DNA of 64,000 nt. It comes from Ypsolopha sequella. Taxonomy: Eukaryota; Arthropoda; Insecta; Lepidoptera; Ypsolophidae. The DNA is taken from the NCBI GenBank assembly GCA_934047225.1, contig OW204001.1, forward strand, positions 7,982,201-8,046,200, written 5' to 3'. The notes under the pieces were generated by a model. It did not search any database and was not told the DNA's origin. It worked only from the letters and a program-made list of their open reading frames with translations. Below are positions 1 through 11,730 of the stretch, one piece after another. The first letter of the stretch is position 1, and each line of letters starts with the position of its first letter. A program made the translations under genes and the position numbers.

Positions 1-2312
1 TAGTATACACATGTGCGTGCGTTCCCTTCATGCATTAATTGGACAGGTCTATGACGGCAATACGCGGTCGAGAACTCGTGATTATGTCGTTAGTCGGTCA
101 GACTTCTAAATTTTCCACATGTTTTACATGCTCTCGATTAACACGTTACTCAATTTAATCATCAGTTAACTAAGTAATTGAATATTATTGGCGCTTACGT
201 TGTATGCAGTTGAGCAATATAAAAACGTTTTAATATCAAAAGTCATATTAAAAACCAAAACGCGCCATAAATATCCAAAAATGGACAACACCAAAACAAA
301 CCCATAAACAACAACGCAGGCAACAATAATTAATCGCTGCGAAATATTAAAATATTTCCCAGCAGAACTCGCTTAAGTTATTACTGTATTGCTAAAAGCG
401 GACCTGATATGCTAATCGCGCGGCTATTAAATAAGTTGGCAAAATACCGCTAGTCACCAAGACTTGTCATAATTATCAGACTCTCAGAGATCTATAATAC
501 GTGGGTATGGAGAAATAGCGCTCACCGTGTAATAATACCATACGGACGGTTGAGCGACGGATCCGTGAGAATTTTCGGCAGATGCACAATTCCTTGACGC
601 TCGGAGTATACGACGGGTGAACGCTTATCTTTTTTTTTTTCTTCTTCAGTTTAATAATAAACGACGGCGTATCGAGCGTCGAGTGTTTGCGAGCGTGACT
701 CATCCAGAGGCATTGTTGCGGTCCGATGCACGTGTTCCAATGCGAGCTGGACTTAGAGTTGAAGAAAGGATTTTTTGCAACCCTTATTTTCAATTTCGCA
801 ACTCTTGCAAAATTTGGGTTAAATTAAAAAAAAAAATTAAACTTCTATTCTGGACACACGTGCATGGAGAAATTTCTTTTGTAATACACGTGCACGATTC
901 GTTGACGTACAATATAAAGCTAGGTTTGTACAGGGTGTTATTAGAGCGTAATCAATATGATCTATGGCTAATTGAAGACAGTGCAGAGCCGCCGAGTTAA
1001 TTAGTTTTCAATTACAATTAAATTGCTGTTAGAGTAGAGCACGCCGTGATATTTAAATAGGGATGTACAAAGTCATTTTAAAAATTAATTAAAATTAATT
1101 AACTAAGTTGCAAAAATACTAGATACGCTTGATTTTTCCCGTAAACGAAGAAAGTAATTTTTGGTGCGCAGATAAAGAAAGGGATTGAGAATGGCGAACG
1201 TTCTATCTCTCTTACAATTTTATTCTATACCTACATCCATTTCAGTTGCACATTAATTTTGCCACCATTTTCAATCGGAATGAAGATTAAAATACAATTT
1301 TAATAAAATCTACAATGCTACGAGTAGATTTTATTATTCAATCGACTTAAGTTTCGTCCTATTTATAATTTAATACAAATATTTTAATTCAATTTTTCGT
1401 TAATTATTTAGTAAGCAACCCTGTACCAAAGCCTCTACAAGCAATTAGAGTGGTATAACAGTGCTTCTGTTCACGCAAGTTATAGCAATTACTTGCTATC
1501 ATTAATTTTGCTATTATACACTATAAATCCTGAGTATAGCGGCACAGCCTACATTTCTCTACTATCTGTGTGGTGGACGGAGGAAAGCACAATTTATTTC
1601 AACTTGCACTATTATTCGAATTAGTATATGTCTCTTACAATTACTCCTTTCACTGCTCAACTATAGCTGATAACAATAGCAGTAGTTATCGTTCCAACTC
1701 TGAAGTATTTATTTCTGATACAACTATTTTGTTTTTATTATTCCGAACAGATTTCGTTGCAAATATGCTACCACCAGGGACTAGGTTTCTTTCGTTCAAC
1801 CAGCTACATCGAAAAAACTGATTTACAAGGCTTTTTTTAAAGGACTATCAAATAATTATTAAAACTTGTGAAACAAGAAAGCAAAGTTGTTTTTTTTTTG
1901 TTGCGAGTGCCGACTTCGAATCTCAAGCAAGCGAAGGATTCTATAATTGAATCACGAGCGTAGCGAGTGATTCATAGTTAGAATCCTGAGCGTGGTGAGG
2001 GATCCAAATGTACGATACAAAATAAATTTGCTCTCGTGTAACACATACAACTTTTCACCTCACTAGCGAGAAAACACAAGATGTAAAGACACTGAATTCT
2101 TATAAGTTCGTTCTGAAAAATGTTTATTCTTTTATTGTAAACCATATATAAATATTGCATTTGAAAAAAAAATTAAGGAATGTTAATTAAATCCCAAAAG
2201 CCGTCAAAAATCGGAAAATCTCTGATAAGCCGATCGAAAACGCAAATCAACACAAACATCATGCGGGCGTTTTACTCTATATCCGTTTACGATAGAAGTT
2301 CATTAGTTTATA
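1..2312. other. AT-rich non-coding stretch, no gene recognised
   Basis: Short open frames exist here (for example around 617-1000) but none resembles a known protein, and they contain homopolymer runs and low-complexity sequence. Near 925-945 there is a TACAGGGTGTTA motif like the terminus of the transposon at 32290-32981, but no partner end was found. Around 1950-2005 there is a short repeat-like segment with paired 'GCGTAGCGAGTGATTC' and 'GCGTGGTGAGGGATCC' phrases. I see no promoter or exon that can be defended. Confidence 0.5.
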
Positions 2313-2334
2313 CCTCAGAATCCTTATTCTGAGG
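2313..2334. repeat. Perfect 9-bp hairpin
   Basis: The arms CCTCAGAAT and ATTCTGAGG are separated by a 4-base loop. It lies just outside a second inverted repeat at 2365-2471 and is probably part of the same decayed transposon. Confidence 0.6.
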
Positions 2335-2364
2335 TTTATACGGAGTCCATAGTCTATGGTACCA

Positions 2365-2471
2365 ATTCCATACACGCTAGGAGGCTATACACAGAATTAC
2401 AAGAAGTTTACCTTGTCTATGGTATCCGACAAGCTGCAGGACTGTATATAGCCTCCCAATGTGTATGGAAT
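2365..2471. repeat. Short inverted-repeat element
   Basis: The left arm starts ATTCCATACACGCTAGGAGG and the right arm ends CCTCCCAATGTGTATGGAAT. The arms are about 25 bp and imperfect, with about 57 bp between them. The shape is that of a small non-autonomous DNA transposon, but no target duplication was identified. Confidence 0.55.
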
Positions 2472-2753
2472 CCTTATAGAGTGAAAGAGATAGCCACCAT
2501 GCTGATCTCAGAATAAATGCTGATATTTGCTATCCCTTTTTCCCTTGAGCAGTTAATTATAGAGTTGCTGAACGTTTCGTGACCCAAAGAAATACGAAAT
2601 GTCAATTCACAGGTTCTGAATTCAAAACACTTTCCTTCACTGAGTGAGCAAAATTGACTTTTGCTCACTGATTTTAAGCAACAAAAGCGCGCTTTTCGAG
2701 CTAGTGAGATGAAAAGGCCCATTTATAAACCAAAACAATACATGCGCTATATA

Positions 2754-2987
2754 CGATGATATCATCAAGTTTACACAGTTGATATAGCAACAATATGACG
2801 CCGACACGTAGGGTATTTATTTATTGCTCTGTACAACATCGTATTGAATATTTAAAAGAGTATAATAGACAAAGTAGGAGTAAATACATAAAGAAAAATG
2901 TTACTGTGAAAACTGTTAGATTTTGAGGTAGTCATAAGAAAAAGGCTGTGCTCAGCGATGATATCATCAGGTTTGCACAGTTGATAT
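2754..2987 (+). repeat. Direct repeat pair, 32 bp, about 200 bp apart
   Basis: A 32-bp block at 2754-2785 (CGATGATATCATCAAGTTTA...) recurs at 2956-2987 with two A-to-G differences. Each block contains the palindrome GATGATATCATC. The duplicated segment runs into the TTAA-type element that ends at 3464, so this may be an internal duplication of that element. Confidence 0.55.
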
Positions 2988-3089
2988 CTGCGCAAACATA
3001 CTATAATCGAGACGCAAATACCTCTGTAATTACACAGCGCGACTTACGTCAAAGCTGTGAACCGGCCATACACGCTGTTAAGAGGCTAT

Positions 3090-3464
3090 GCAAATTTTAT
3101 TTTTGTCACTGTCACTCCAAGCGAAAAGGCAAAAGGGAAAAAAGTTGGTTTTATATTTTTATAAAAAAAACTAAAATAGCAAGCAAATTTTCAAATATCA
3201 AATCTCTAGATATTGTTGAAACACACCTAATAAAATATGTTTGAGTTCTGTATATGGTTCCTATTAAACTAGAAGAAAAGGTGTGTTTGAAGACCTCATT
3301 TCAACAATTATTTCTATCGAGGAAAATTTATCCAAACATGTTTTCCAATATCAAAACCTTAGATTATATAGTCAAAATGCATATACCAGAAATGTATTAA
3401 AACTTTTCGTGTATTTCATGAAATACACAAAAAAGAAACACCGGTTTTTTTTTCGCATATCGCC
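3090..3464 (+). mobile_element. Degenerate TTAA-flanked MITE, family T1
   Basis: The right end reads ATATCGCC followed by TTAA (3465-3468), the same terminus as the copy at 31586-32002. Internal blocks match the copies at 20519-20935 (+) and 31586-32002 (-): a segment encoding 'HLIKY', the 'GACCTCATTTCAACAATTAT' block and the 'TTTCTATCGAGG' block. It also matches the reverse strand of 51540-51850. The left end was not found, so this copy is truncated or rearranged. Confidence 0.6.
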
Positions 3465-3482
3465 TTAAGGTTAAACATCAGT

Positions 3483-3801
3483 AGCTCAGCGCAAAGTGCA
3501 TTACTTAACTTTGTATTTCTTGTTTAGAAGTTAAAAATAGATAAACATTTTGGTATGTGGCAGTTGACGCCAATAGTTCAGTATTAGTGAGGTTTATAAA
3601 GCATGAGTTTGATATTTAATGCACAAAAGTCATGATCTTTTCCAAACAATATTAAAACAGCCTTTTAAGTTGGTTTTGAGAACCTCACTAATACATGCGC
3701 TAAATACGATATTGGCGTCAAATGCCACAGACCAAAATGTTTATAAATTTTAAATTTCTAAACAAAAAAACAAAGTTAAGTTATGCACTTTGCGCTAAGC
3801 T
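3483..3801. mobile_element. Inverted-repeat MITE, 319 bp
   Basis: The left end AGCTCAGCGCAAAGTGCA (3483-3500) matches the reverse complement of the right end TGCACTTTGCGCTAAGCT (3784-3801) with one mismatch. The inverted homology continues inward through 'GGCAGTTGACGCCAATA' and 'TATTGGCGTCAAATGCC' and 'TATTAGTGAGGTT' and 'AACCTCACTAATA'. It lies between two pieces of TTAA-type elements. Confidence 0.75.
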
Positions 3802-3935
3802 AATAATAGAATAGAATGACATTTATTTCGACCAACTTGTGGATAATAATTATAACATACACAATACAATAATAAACATATAATAATAACACATCAATAA
3901 TAATAATAAATAAATAATGTTAAACTAATGTTTAA

Positions 3936-4240
3936 CCTTATGGGGCTTAGTATCGTCAAATGGGTACGTTCTAAAGCCTACTCCTCGTATATGGCCGACC
4001 CAAAAATATTGAAAAAAGTTATTGTGAATTATCAATTCTAAGAAAACATGCAACATTTTTCTTTTTCATACCACCAAAACTTCTATGATATGAAAAAAAA
4101 TTTCAACCGAATGGTGTTTTAAATTCCCTACTGCTCCTAAGGGGCTTAGCCGATTTTATCAATTTATGTTTTGATAATTCATATACCAATGACTATATGA
4201 AATACGAAATTGATTAACGAAACAATTACGTGCATGCTTA
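3936..4240 (+). mobile_element. Truncated copy of TTAA-flanked MITE family T2
   Basis: The sequence around 'TATCGTCAAATGGGTACG', 'TCTAAAGCCTACTCCTC' and 'TCCCTACTGCTCCTAAG' is colinear with the intact copies at 23628-24094 and 37164-37634. Homology fades near 4235 ('AACAATTACGTGCATG' against 'AACAATCACGTCCAAG'), so the right third is missing. Confidence 0.65.
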
Positions 4241-5891
4241 GGATTTTGACTGAAAAAAAGTCCAGTCGTAATACGCCACGCGCTCCCGCATCAACCGTGC
4301 AGTGCGCCCCAGGGCCGCGCGCGCCCAAACCTGCGCCCGCGCATCGTAACTACCTGCGGCTCCTGCTGGAGCCGAGCCGCACTCCTCCCGGAGTAGAGCA
4401 CCACCACCGGATTTGATCTCAGTGTGCCCTAGCGCACACCCCAAGGACCTGTCCATAGATAAAGGTAGCGATAGAGTCCTTAGTCAGGAGGCACCCGCTC
4501 CGAAACTGAGTCCCAAACCCCGTGATGGGAATGTAACAAGCCTAGTGCTGCTGGATACCTATGTACTACACGTCCAATACAATTACTAGGCCAATGACAA
4601 AGGCTTTATCAGCTTTTGATAGAGGTCGTTGTTGCTTGGCTGATTGACCTAATTGACTTGGACGTTAGTATGTATACCATTTGTACTTGGTATTTGTAAC
4701 AACAAAACACGAGTATCTAGTTTTTTGTTTTTACTTGATACCGACGATAAGTGTATGTAGAAAAATGCGAACAAACAAATATGGTTAGATAACAAACAAA
4801 TTAAACCAGGTTTGGTCAACGTATAAGTAATACACAAGCATTTATCTTTAACCCGATTATCTATCAATATATCACAAACACGATTTAACGATTTTGTATC
4901 AGAAAATGATTTGTATAGGTAAATACTGTCAGTTCAAGATTCTACGGATTAACTTGGTTTATGTTATATGATATTTTAAGTTCCAAAAGATCTTCTAATT
5001 AAGTTCCGCAAAACCATAAGTTATTCTTCCTGGTTTGATGAATCTAGCAATACTACGTAAAAAAGAAAAAAAAGTATTTCTTCCAGGAATATAATACACA
5101 CTTATATTGAAACAGAGTCCTCAGAAGCCATTCCAATATTGATAAATAAAATACAAAAGATGGCTCTAAAAAAAGTTTTCATGTCGAGGGTTAAGATTAT
5201 TAGAGCAAAAACCCGTTTATATTATTTATGGATTAAATTCTATATAAACTTTATTTAACTTTTAACAGGGCAGATATTTCAAAGCACCATTGTTTTTTTT
5301 TTAATAATAAAAGTAATGAAAAAAGTTAACATTTAGACTTGTACCCAGGTTTCGTCCCTCTCGCACTGCGGGTCTTTCCACATGGAGTAATAGGGTAGTA
5401 TGCAAACGGAAACTATCCTCTTAACCGAAAACAAATATGTAAGAGTAAAACATGAGTCATACATATCATACAACTGCTACTAGAATTGTCTGTACATTAT
5501 TGACAATTAGTTTTGAATACATAAAGCTTTAAACTATTTTCTTTTGAGCACAACTACTTCAAATCAAACATTAATTTTTAGCTTTTGCACATACACAGAC
5601 CTATTAACTTTACACTTTCATCACTTAGAGAACTCACTTAAGACATGTTAAATACAATATTTTTGCACATAACTTAAAACAATTAATCGACAACTGAATA
5701 AACAGCACACTTATTTGTCAAGACACATTCATTCATGTTTTTTGTTCAAGGTAGAAACCTTGTTTTCGACTTGAAATAATCTCAAAAATAGTTACTTCCA
5801 CAACCAAGTCTTACGTAAAACTAAACAGCTAAAGGTAAATTCTCTAACATTTATACAGGGACAACCCTAGTTTTAGTTCGCAAACCTCATC
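4241..5891. other. Non-coding stretch with a GC-rich island at about 4270-4440
   Basis: The island at 4270-4440 is CpG-rich and stands out sharply from the AT-rich flanks, but its open frames in both strands look like nothing known. At about 4577-4670 a short inverted pair (ACGTCCAATACAATTA and TAATTGACTTGGACGT) suggests a small element. The rest is AT-rich with no gene recognised. Confidence 0.4.
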
Positions 5892-5900
5892 TTTCCCACG
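5892..5900 (-). promoter_or_regulatory. High-affinity Su(H)/CSL binding site
   Basis: The plus strand reads TTTCCCACG, which is CGTGGGAAA on the minus strand, a perfect match to the Su(H)/CSL consensus YGTGGGAAM. It is the leftmost member of a cluster of seven such sites in 5892-9959. Binding is inferred from the motif and the clustering. Confidence 0.6.
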
Positions 5901-7187
5901 GAACATAACAATTGGATTTACACTTTGACCTAATCTTATTGTATGGTACGGTTTTGTCTTCTTACTTCCGATCCCTTCGCTTTCGCATGAAGGATCGAAG
6001 TCTTTTCCTGGTGGTAGTTTAGCGAGTGACCGGTAGATGGCACCACTGTTGAATGCTAAGGCTAACCTTTTCACACCATGCCTTTTTTTGAAAATATTAG
6101 TTTTCTCTTTCAATTCGTAAGTAGGTACAATTAACCCTTTTAATTAACGATTCTAGATAACAACTGATTAACATTTATTTATTTATTTACTTATTTATTC
6201 TCGGTACCATCGTGTCTTCGCCTCTTTACAGATTTGTAATAAATAATGAAAAGGTCTCACAAACTCTCTCTCATTCCTATCTTTACAAAATAGTTTCACT
6301 TGTACGTAATATTGTAAGGAATTAGAACGTGTGACGTCATTCACATGTGGCAGGCTACTCTCTGTCATGTATTTTATTTTATTGTAATAAATACGTATAG
6401 ATATATTAAAATAACATAGATATTTATTTTTTCATAAGAAAACGGTTTTTTATTTTTGTTTTTACTTTATAATTATAATTTCAGTGACTTCAGTGAATTT
6501 ATTCATCAATCTCAATAGGTAAACTTAATTATACTCTTTTATTTTTTATTTTGTCAATTAATTTTATTGACAGTTATTTTGTTCACTTGAATTTTTACTT
6601 GAGCTAATCTTGTAAGTACAAGATTTATAAAAGCCCATCTAATTGTTAAAGTGTCTTATTTACGTATTTTAGTACGTAAACAATATATCAATGCAGAATT
6701 ACATAGAACGGTTAGTACCTAAATACTTAGTTAACAAATAGTCTTAGTTGTATTTACTGGAACCTGTAAAATAAAACCAATATCGGTGGTTTTTATTGCT
6801 GCTATTAAACAACTATCGAAAGGGTGCTACGAGCTTCTGATATTGCTATGAGATTCTGATAGTGCTACGAGATTCTGATAGTGCTTCTAGATTTTACAAA
6901 ACGACCCTCTACGAAGTTTTGATAGACCAAAAGCGTTTGTATTTCTGCAACAAAAATGTATCGAATTCTTACTTTATTAATATTATTATTACTGACTTGA
7001 TTTGATGGAAGCGGAATACATTATGATTTCAAAAAATCCTAAAAAAGAAAACAGCAAACAACTGCAGAATTTTCTCAAAACAAAACGCATGCGTCAAATT
7101 CCAAGTCATAATTTCCCGTAATCATCGCTAATTCCATAAACCCGCGTACACAATGTTGTGTAGCGGAGACGCCCGGTGCGCGCGAAC
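5901..7187. other. Non-coding AT-rich stretch with a small tandem repeat
   Basis: No gene is recognised. At about 6823-6885 a roughly 20-bp unit (TGCTACGAGATTCTGATAGT and variants) is repeated three times in tandem. The rest is AT-rich intergenic sequence. Confidence 0.5.
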
Positions 7188-7231
7188 CGTGGGAAAGATC
7201 CGCGCAAGCGACAGTTGCGCGCGCCACCTGC
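7188..7231 (+). promoter_or_regulatory. CSL site plus proneural-type E-box
   Basis: CGTGGGAAA at 7188-7196 matches the CSL consensus. At 7225-7231 CACCTGC is GCAGGTG on the minus strand, a proneural bHLH E-box, 28 bp away. Both sit in a GC-rich island (about 7140-7245) in AT-rich DNA. CSL site plus proneural E-box is the combination used by Notch and proneural co-regulated enhancers of the E(spl) complex in Drosophila. Function here is inferred. Confidence 0.6.
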
Positions 7232-7818
7232 CCCCGCTTAAAAAACACCCATTCCAAATTTGAAATTCTGAATCAGGAACCGATTTTGACCTTGATATCT
7301 TTTTAGTTTTTGCGATGCGATGATTTTGAGTTTTGTTTTTGCATGTTTTGAAAAATCTTAGAAGTTTTCCTAGACGATAGTAGGTACTTAAAGCAAATTT
7401 TGGCAGAGAAGCAAAAAATTTTTGTTAAAATCATTGTTAAAATTCAAGATCAATTGGAAAATAATAAAATATATTCAAGTGAGGTTTTGGATCACTATAG
7501 TTTCATGGAGTCTTGATTTTACATACGTACAAAATGGTAGGAGATCCACTGCGATTTTGACATACCTCCACATTAAACATTCTAAGTTTTATGACTACTT
7601 CTAGGATTTCTACATCAATTTGCAAACCAATCCCATCGTTTCTTATAACCAGCCAGTTCCAAGCTCATAATGACTGAAAGAAAACGAAAAGACCATAAAC
7701 TGACACCGGTTTCTTATCTCAGGTTTACTTGGACCCATCACGCCGTGGATCCGTTAAGTACAAGAGTTTTTTGCTCGCGCGTCTCCGTTGATCACGCGTA
7801 TGCGCCCGCGCCATATGT

Positions 7819-7836
7819 CACGTGGATCGTGGGAAC
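7819..7836 (+). promoter_or_regulatory. CSL site next to CACGTG
   Basis: CGTGGGAAC at 7828-7836 matches YGTGGGAAM. A CACGTG E-box lies at 7819-7824 and CATATG a few bases further left. The surrounding 7760-7850 is GC-rich and contains CACGCG, a HES-type repressor site. The combination suggests a regulatory module. Confidence 0.55.
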
Positions 7837-8353
7837 GGATCCCGGACCAAACGCAATGTGTGCACTTCCCTTTTCAACTGTCGTCGCTTGTGTATTGACG
7901 GAACATTTGAATTTTGGAATTTATACCCTCAGCTTTAAAGCTCTTTTATCAAAATCCTGTTCAAAGCTTTTAGTTTAGTGATTGCATTGTGTATTGGACT
8001 TTATGTCACTTAACATATAGTTTAATTTGGAGTGGAAACGATGTTAAACTGTAAGATGAACTTTTTATCCACATGCCCTGTATTGATTAACTGTGTATTA
8101 TTAAAATAAATTAGAGGCCAAGTGCGCGTGAAACAACGTTTACATTTATTGGAGTGTTTATTTTATTAATTACATTTGTTTAAGAGATTCAGATGCTTGC
8201 CCATTACGTTTTTTTTTACAAAGTATTGTCTACAGCTCTAAAAACTATGATAATTATCAGAAACCTGAAATCAATCGAGCCCATATGCGTATTTACGCAG
8301 CGTAACAGCGCAGCGTCTCATTGTAAAGACTCAACAAAGTCCTTTATACTTTG

Positions 8354-8656
8354 TAGGGTTCCGTACCCAAAGGGTAACCAACGGGACCCTATTACTAAGA
8401 CTCCGCTGTCCGTCTCTCTGTCAGTCTGTCCGTCTGTCACCATGCTGTATCTCATGAACCATGATAGTTAGACAGTTAAAATTTCCACAGATGATGTGTA
8501 CTTCTGTTTCCGCTATAACAACAAATACTAAAAAACAGAATAAAATAAATATTTAAGAGGGCTCCCATACAACAGACATGTTTTTTTGCCGTTTTTATAG
8601 ATAATGGTACGGAACTATTCGTGCGCGAGTCCAACTTGCACTTGGCCGGTTTTTTA
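8354..8656 (+). repeat. Lepidopteran dispersed repeat
   Basis: It begins TAGGGTTCCGTACCCAAAGG and ends around CACTTGGCCGGTTTTTTAA. Between these lie 'CCGTCTGTCACCATGCTG', 'ATCTCATGAACCATGATAG' and 'CCGCTATAACAACAAATACT'. I recognise this set of phrases as a repeat family very common in moth and butterfly genomes. It is non-coding and non-autonomous. Its presence is one reason for assigning the window to Lepidoptera. Confidence 0.75.
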
Positions 8657-8789
8657 ATACCCTTACGAGAGCTGATACACACACGCTGCTTCCTTCATCG
8701 GTCGCCACGTCAGACACATATCGCCTTTATACTAGCAACAAAAAAGAAGAAAAGACCAAGGGGGCAGACGCGCAACTGGCGTGCGCGAC

Positions 8790-8798
8790 CGTGGGAAA
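8790..8798 (+). promoter_or_regulatory. High-affinity CSL site
   Basis: CGTGGGAAA sits in GC-rich flanks (GTGCGCGACCGTGGGAAA). A CAACTG E-box lies at about 8774-8779. The site is the third plus-strand member of the left-hand cluster. Confidence 0.55.
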
Positions 8799-9380
8799 CA
8801 ATATGAGTTTAAAATATAGAACGCCTTAGAAAAGGTGCAATTCCTCCCTTTTTTTCTGCATCGATAAGTTTTTATCAACTGCAATGGCAGCGTAAGCGAC
8901 GCGTGAGTGGATTATGAAATTGGAAACTCAAGAATTTTTGTTTCTGTAGTGGTTCTGGAAGTTTTAGAAAAATGCAACCTTTTTAACCCTCGTTTATTTT
9001 GCTTGATCCTTTTTTTTAATGAAACTGCAATACAAGTCTAATCTGTTGATAGAAATATGGGCAATTGTAATAGTGAAATATTGCAAAATGTTTTGCAAAT
9101 TATTAGCAATATCATTAGCCAAGCTGCAACACTCTTGACACAATGCATCTTTGTGGGGACACTCATCAACCCTTAATTAATACAAACAATAAGCCCTCGA
9201 AAGGGAAACACGTGAACCAATATCAAACAAAAAACTGCCTAAACATGCCCCGTCAATCAACCTTTTTTCTTTATCCAGCGATTTACCCTTAACCCCTAGA
9301 TGCATCTGCCTTCTCAAACGCATTATGCTGGCACGTATTTTTTCTTGACCTCTTTCGGCCTTTATGCCCGAGGGGCGAAC

Positions 9381-9480
9381 CGTGGGAACGATTTGGCAGA
9401 ATGCTCCGTTTCCTTGGCCATATGTGACGGAAAAAAGTGCAATTATTTATTCCCCCTAAGAAAAGGGGAGCTGTGGGAAC
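9381..9480 (+). promoter_or_regulatory. Two CSL sites in the same orientation
   Basis: CGTGGGAAC is at 9381-9389 and TGTGGGAAC at 9472-9480, both on the plus strand with 82 bp between them. The first shares a 14-base context (GCGAACCGTGGGAA) with the site at 7188. A CATATG E-box lies between them. A tandem arrangement differs from the head-to-head pair at the E(spl) promoter. Confidence 0.6.
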
Positions 9481-9950
9481 GTGACCTAACAATACGCTTC
9501 CTCGCTTTCGATATCGCGCATGCTGTTCCTATTTTGATAAGTAATTTTGTATTCTAAGACGGTGAATATAAGTACTATCTTACAGCGGTCATTGGTTCGT
9601 GTTCAATGTTTTACAAATGCTCTTTTAAATAGTTACACGAACAGAAACTTTTTGAAAATGAAACTCTAAGTGATACTAAATAAAGTTGGGTTTAGAAAAG
9701 CAACGACTTTTTCTTAGTCGATTTCTTCAATACGGATTTCTGTGGACTGAATAGTATTACGCGTGACCTTTAGACGGGCGATTGTATGAAAATGATAATC
9801 GATCTGTTAGGCCGTTATTCGATTCTTTTGACGTGCTCTCGCGCACGCGGAAGTCGATTGTTATGGAAAATAATGCTGTACAATACTTTTTATGCTTACA
9901 TAAGATTGTTCTTGTAATAGTAGCAAATGTTTTGATTCCACTAAAATAGA

Positions 9951-9959
9951 GTTCCCACA
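9951..9959 (-). promoter_or_regulatory. CSL site, minus strand
   Basis: The plus strand reads GTTCCCACA, giving TGTGGGAAC on the minus strand. It lies in AT-rich DNA, unlike the other members of the cluster, so it is the most likely of them to be a chance match. Confidence 0.4.
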
Positions 9960-10439
9960 ATAAGTAAATCATTTGTAAAATCACACGAATCAGAATGATA
10001 TGATGAAGATGTATTATAGACAATATATAAACGAGTAATAGTAATAATATTGATAAATTCAATGAACAAAACATAATTATGCTACAGCATTGAAATATTT
10101 ACACACACCTGAAAAAGATATTCTTATTATTTATTGTACACAGAAAATAAACATTTACAAGCATACTATAAACAAATTGACATGTAGACAAAGGCAAACT
10201 TATCTCTATATTGATTTTTCTTCCAGTCTACCTCTGGGGATAATAGAATATAATTTATATCAAAGTAGACATACATACGTGTACATAGATTAAAGAATAT
10301 ATAATAATAATAATTTATTTAAATATAATAAAGTAGATACCCTTAATGTAAAATTAACCTACTGTATAATATACCTACATAAATATATATAATATAATAT
10401 ACTAGTAAATACATTATAAATGTACCTATACATTTATAT

Positions 10440-10708
10440 ATACAACGTGTAACAGAAAGGTGTAACCATATTTGAACAACTTATTCAGTCAATGGTTTAG
10501 AACAACTTTTATAATGGAACAAATCCAGTATATCGAAAAAAAAAATTACCCGCTTCATAGGAAAATGCAATGCCGCTCGGCCGAAATGTATGGAAGGACA
10601 GATTTTTTTTTTATAGATTTTTGGGTTAACTCCATAGTAAAAGTTGTTCTATACCATTGACTGAATGAGCTCTTCAAATATGGTTACACCTTTCTGTTAC
10701 ACGTTATA
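10440..10708. mobile_element. MITE family A, copy 1
   Basis: The ends read ACGTGTAACAGAAAGGTGTA at the left and CACCTTTCTGTTACACGT at the right. Inverted homology continues inward ('ACCATATTTGAA' and 'TTCAAATATGGT', then 'AGTCAATGGT' and 'ACCATTGACT'). A second copy at 29603-29882 shares the centre ('AATGCAATGCCGCTCGGCCG' and 'AAATGTATGGAAGG'). It has no coding capacity. Confidence 0.8.
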
Positions 10709-10760
10709 TATATAAGATAAAGGCGCCTGCACATGCTAATAACAATACAGCTACGCAACT

Positions 10761-11302
10761 ATACTGGTGGACATAAAAATCGACTCAAGCATTGTTGTCC
10801 TACATTCAAGGGAATAACAATCATATAAACATAAACATATGAAATATATATATCATTTTAAAGGTATAGGCCTCCACCTTTGAATAAATGCATTTTGGTT
10901 TAAAAGTATTCGCTATACAGGACGTGAAATTCATTTAATTAATTAAAAACTTATTAGGTCAATGAAGAACCGGCTGCAAGCAGTTATAAGGGCTAGAGGG
11001 GGGAACACGAAGTACTAATGTTAAACTTAATTAATGAATAAATGAATGATTTTGTAAAAGAAGGTTTTTTGTTTAAATTTTTCGCTATTTGATTATTTCA
11101 ATATTTATTAATTCATCACTTAAAAAAAAATTACAGCCTGTATAGCAAATACTTTAAGACCAAAATGCATTTAATCAAAGGTGGAGGCCTATACCTTTAA
11201 AATGATATGTTATATATTTCATATGTTTATGTTTGTATGATTGGGTTATTTCCTTAAATGTAGAACAATAATGCTTGAGTCGATTTTTATGTCCACCAGT
11301 GT
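10761..11302 (+). mobile_element. Tc1/mariner-type deletion derivative with long terminal inverted repeats
   Basis: The left arm (about 10763-10918) begins CTGGTGGACATAAAAATCGA. The right arm (about 11143-11300) is its reverse complement and ends ...TTTATGTCCACCAGTG. Flanking TA dinucleotides fit a TA target duplication. The left end seems to lack the first two bases of the right terminus. Between the arms is a remnant of a transposase C-terminus at 10947-11018. The element is therefore an internally deleted copy of an autonomous Tc1-like transposon, not a MITE of unknown parentage. Confidence 0.8.
10947..11018 (+). pseudogene. Remnant of Tc1-family transposase C-terminus
   Basis: Reading the plus strand from 10947 to the TAA at 11016-11018 gives a peptide ending RLQAVIRARGGNTKY and then a stop. 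This is the hallmark C-terminus of Tc1-family transposases (usually ...LQAVIKAKGGNTKY). Upstream, the frame gives KLIRSMKN, matching the usual 'LI.SM..R' lead-in, and then runs out where the element has been deleted. The DNA-binding domain and the catalytic DDE domain are absent, so there is no activity. The remnant assigns the surrounding inverted-repeat element to the Tc1 group. Confidence 0.8.
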
Positions 11303-11410
11303 ATATGCAAGTGCTACGAAATACCTTGATCACGTCTTTGATTATTTGAGGTAAATAATCAAAGATTCACGAATTCAAAATTTTCAACCATTTCATATAT
11401 GAATAGGTAC

Positions 11411-11532
11411 GTCGCAGGTTAATTGTCAAAGCCGTGCAATTATAATTTCACTGGTTTAGTTTCATTTATAAAAAAGTTAACAAAAAAACTAGTGAAATTA
11501 TAACTTCACGGCTTTGACAATTTACCTGCGAC
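11411..11532. repeat. Inverted-repeat element, 122 bp
   Basis: The left arm begins GTCGCAGGTTAATTGTCAAA and the right arm ends TTTGACAATTTACCTGCGAC. The arms are about 45 bp, near-perfect and close together, so the sequence would fold into one hairpin. It lies between two other inverted-repeat elements. Confidence 0.75.
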
Positions 11533-11573
11533 TATTTACTGTGTATATTCGTGAGTTTTTTACAGTATAATTG

Positions 11574-11730
11574 TGTTGATTCCGCGTAACACGATTTAAT
11601 TTATTTGACTGGATTAAACTTAATTTAAGCGTTCTGTCTTTTTCTTTATATATCGAAAGGACAAAGACGGGATGCTTAAAATAAGGTTAGTCCTGTCAAA
11701 TAAGTTAAGTCGTGCTACACCGAATCGACA
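11574..11730. repeat. Imperfect inverted-repeat element, 157 bp
   Basis: The left end TGTTGATTCCGCGTAACACG pairs with the right end CGTGCTACACCGAATCGACA. Inverted homology runs through most of the element ('TAATTTATTTGACTGGATTA' and 'TAGTCCTGTCAAATAAGTTA'). Arms have diverged by about 15-20 percent, so it is older than the neighbour at 11411. Confidence 0.65.
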
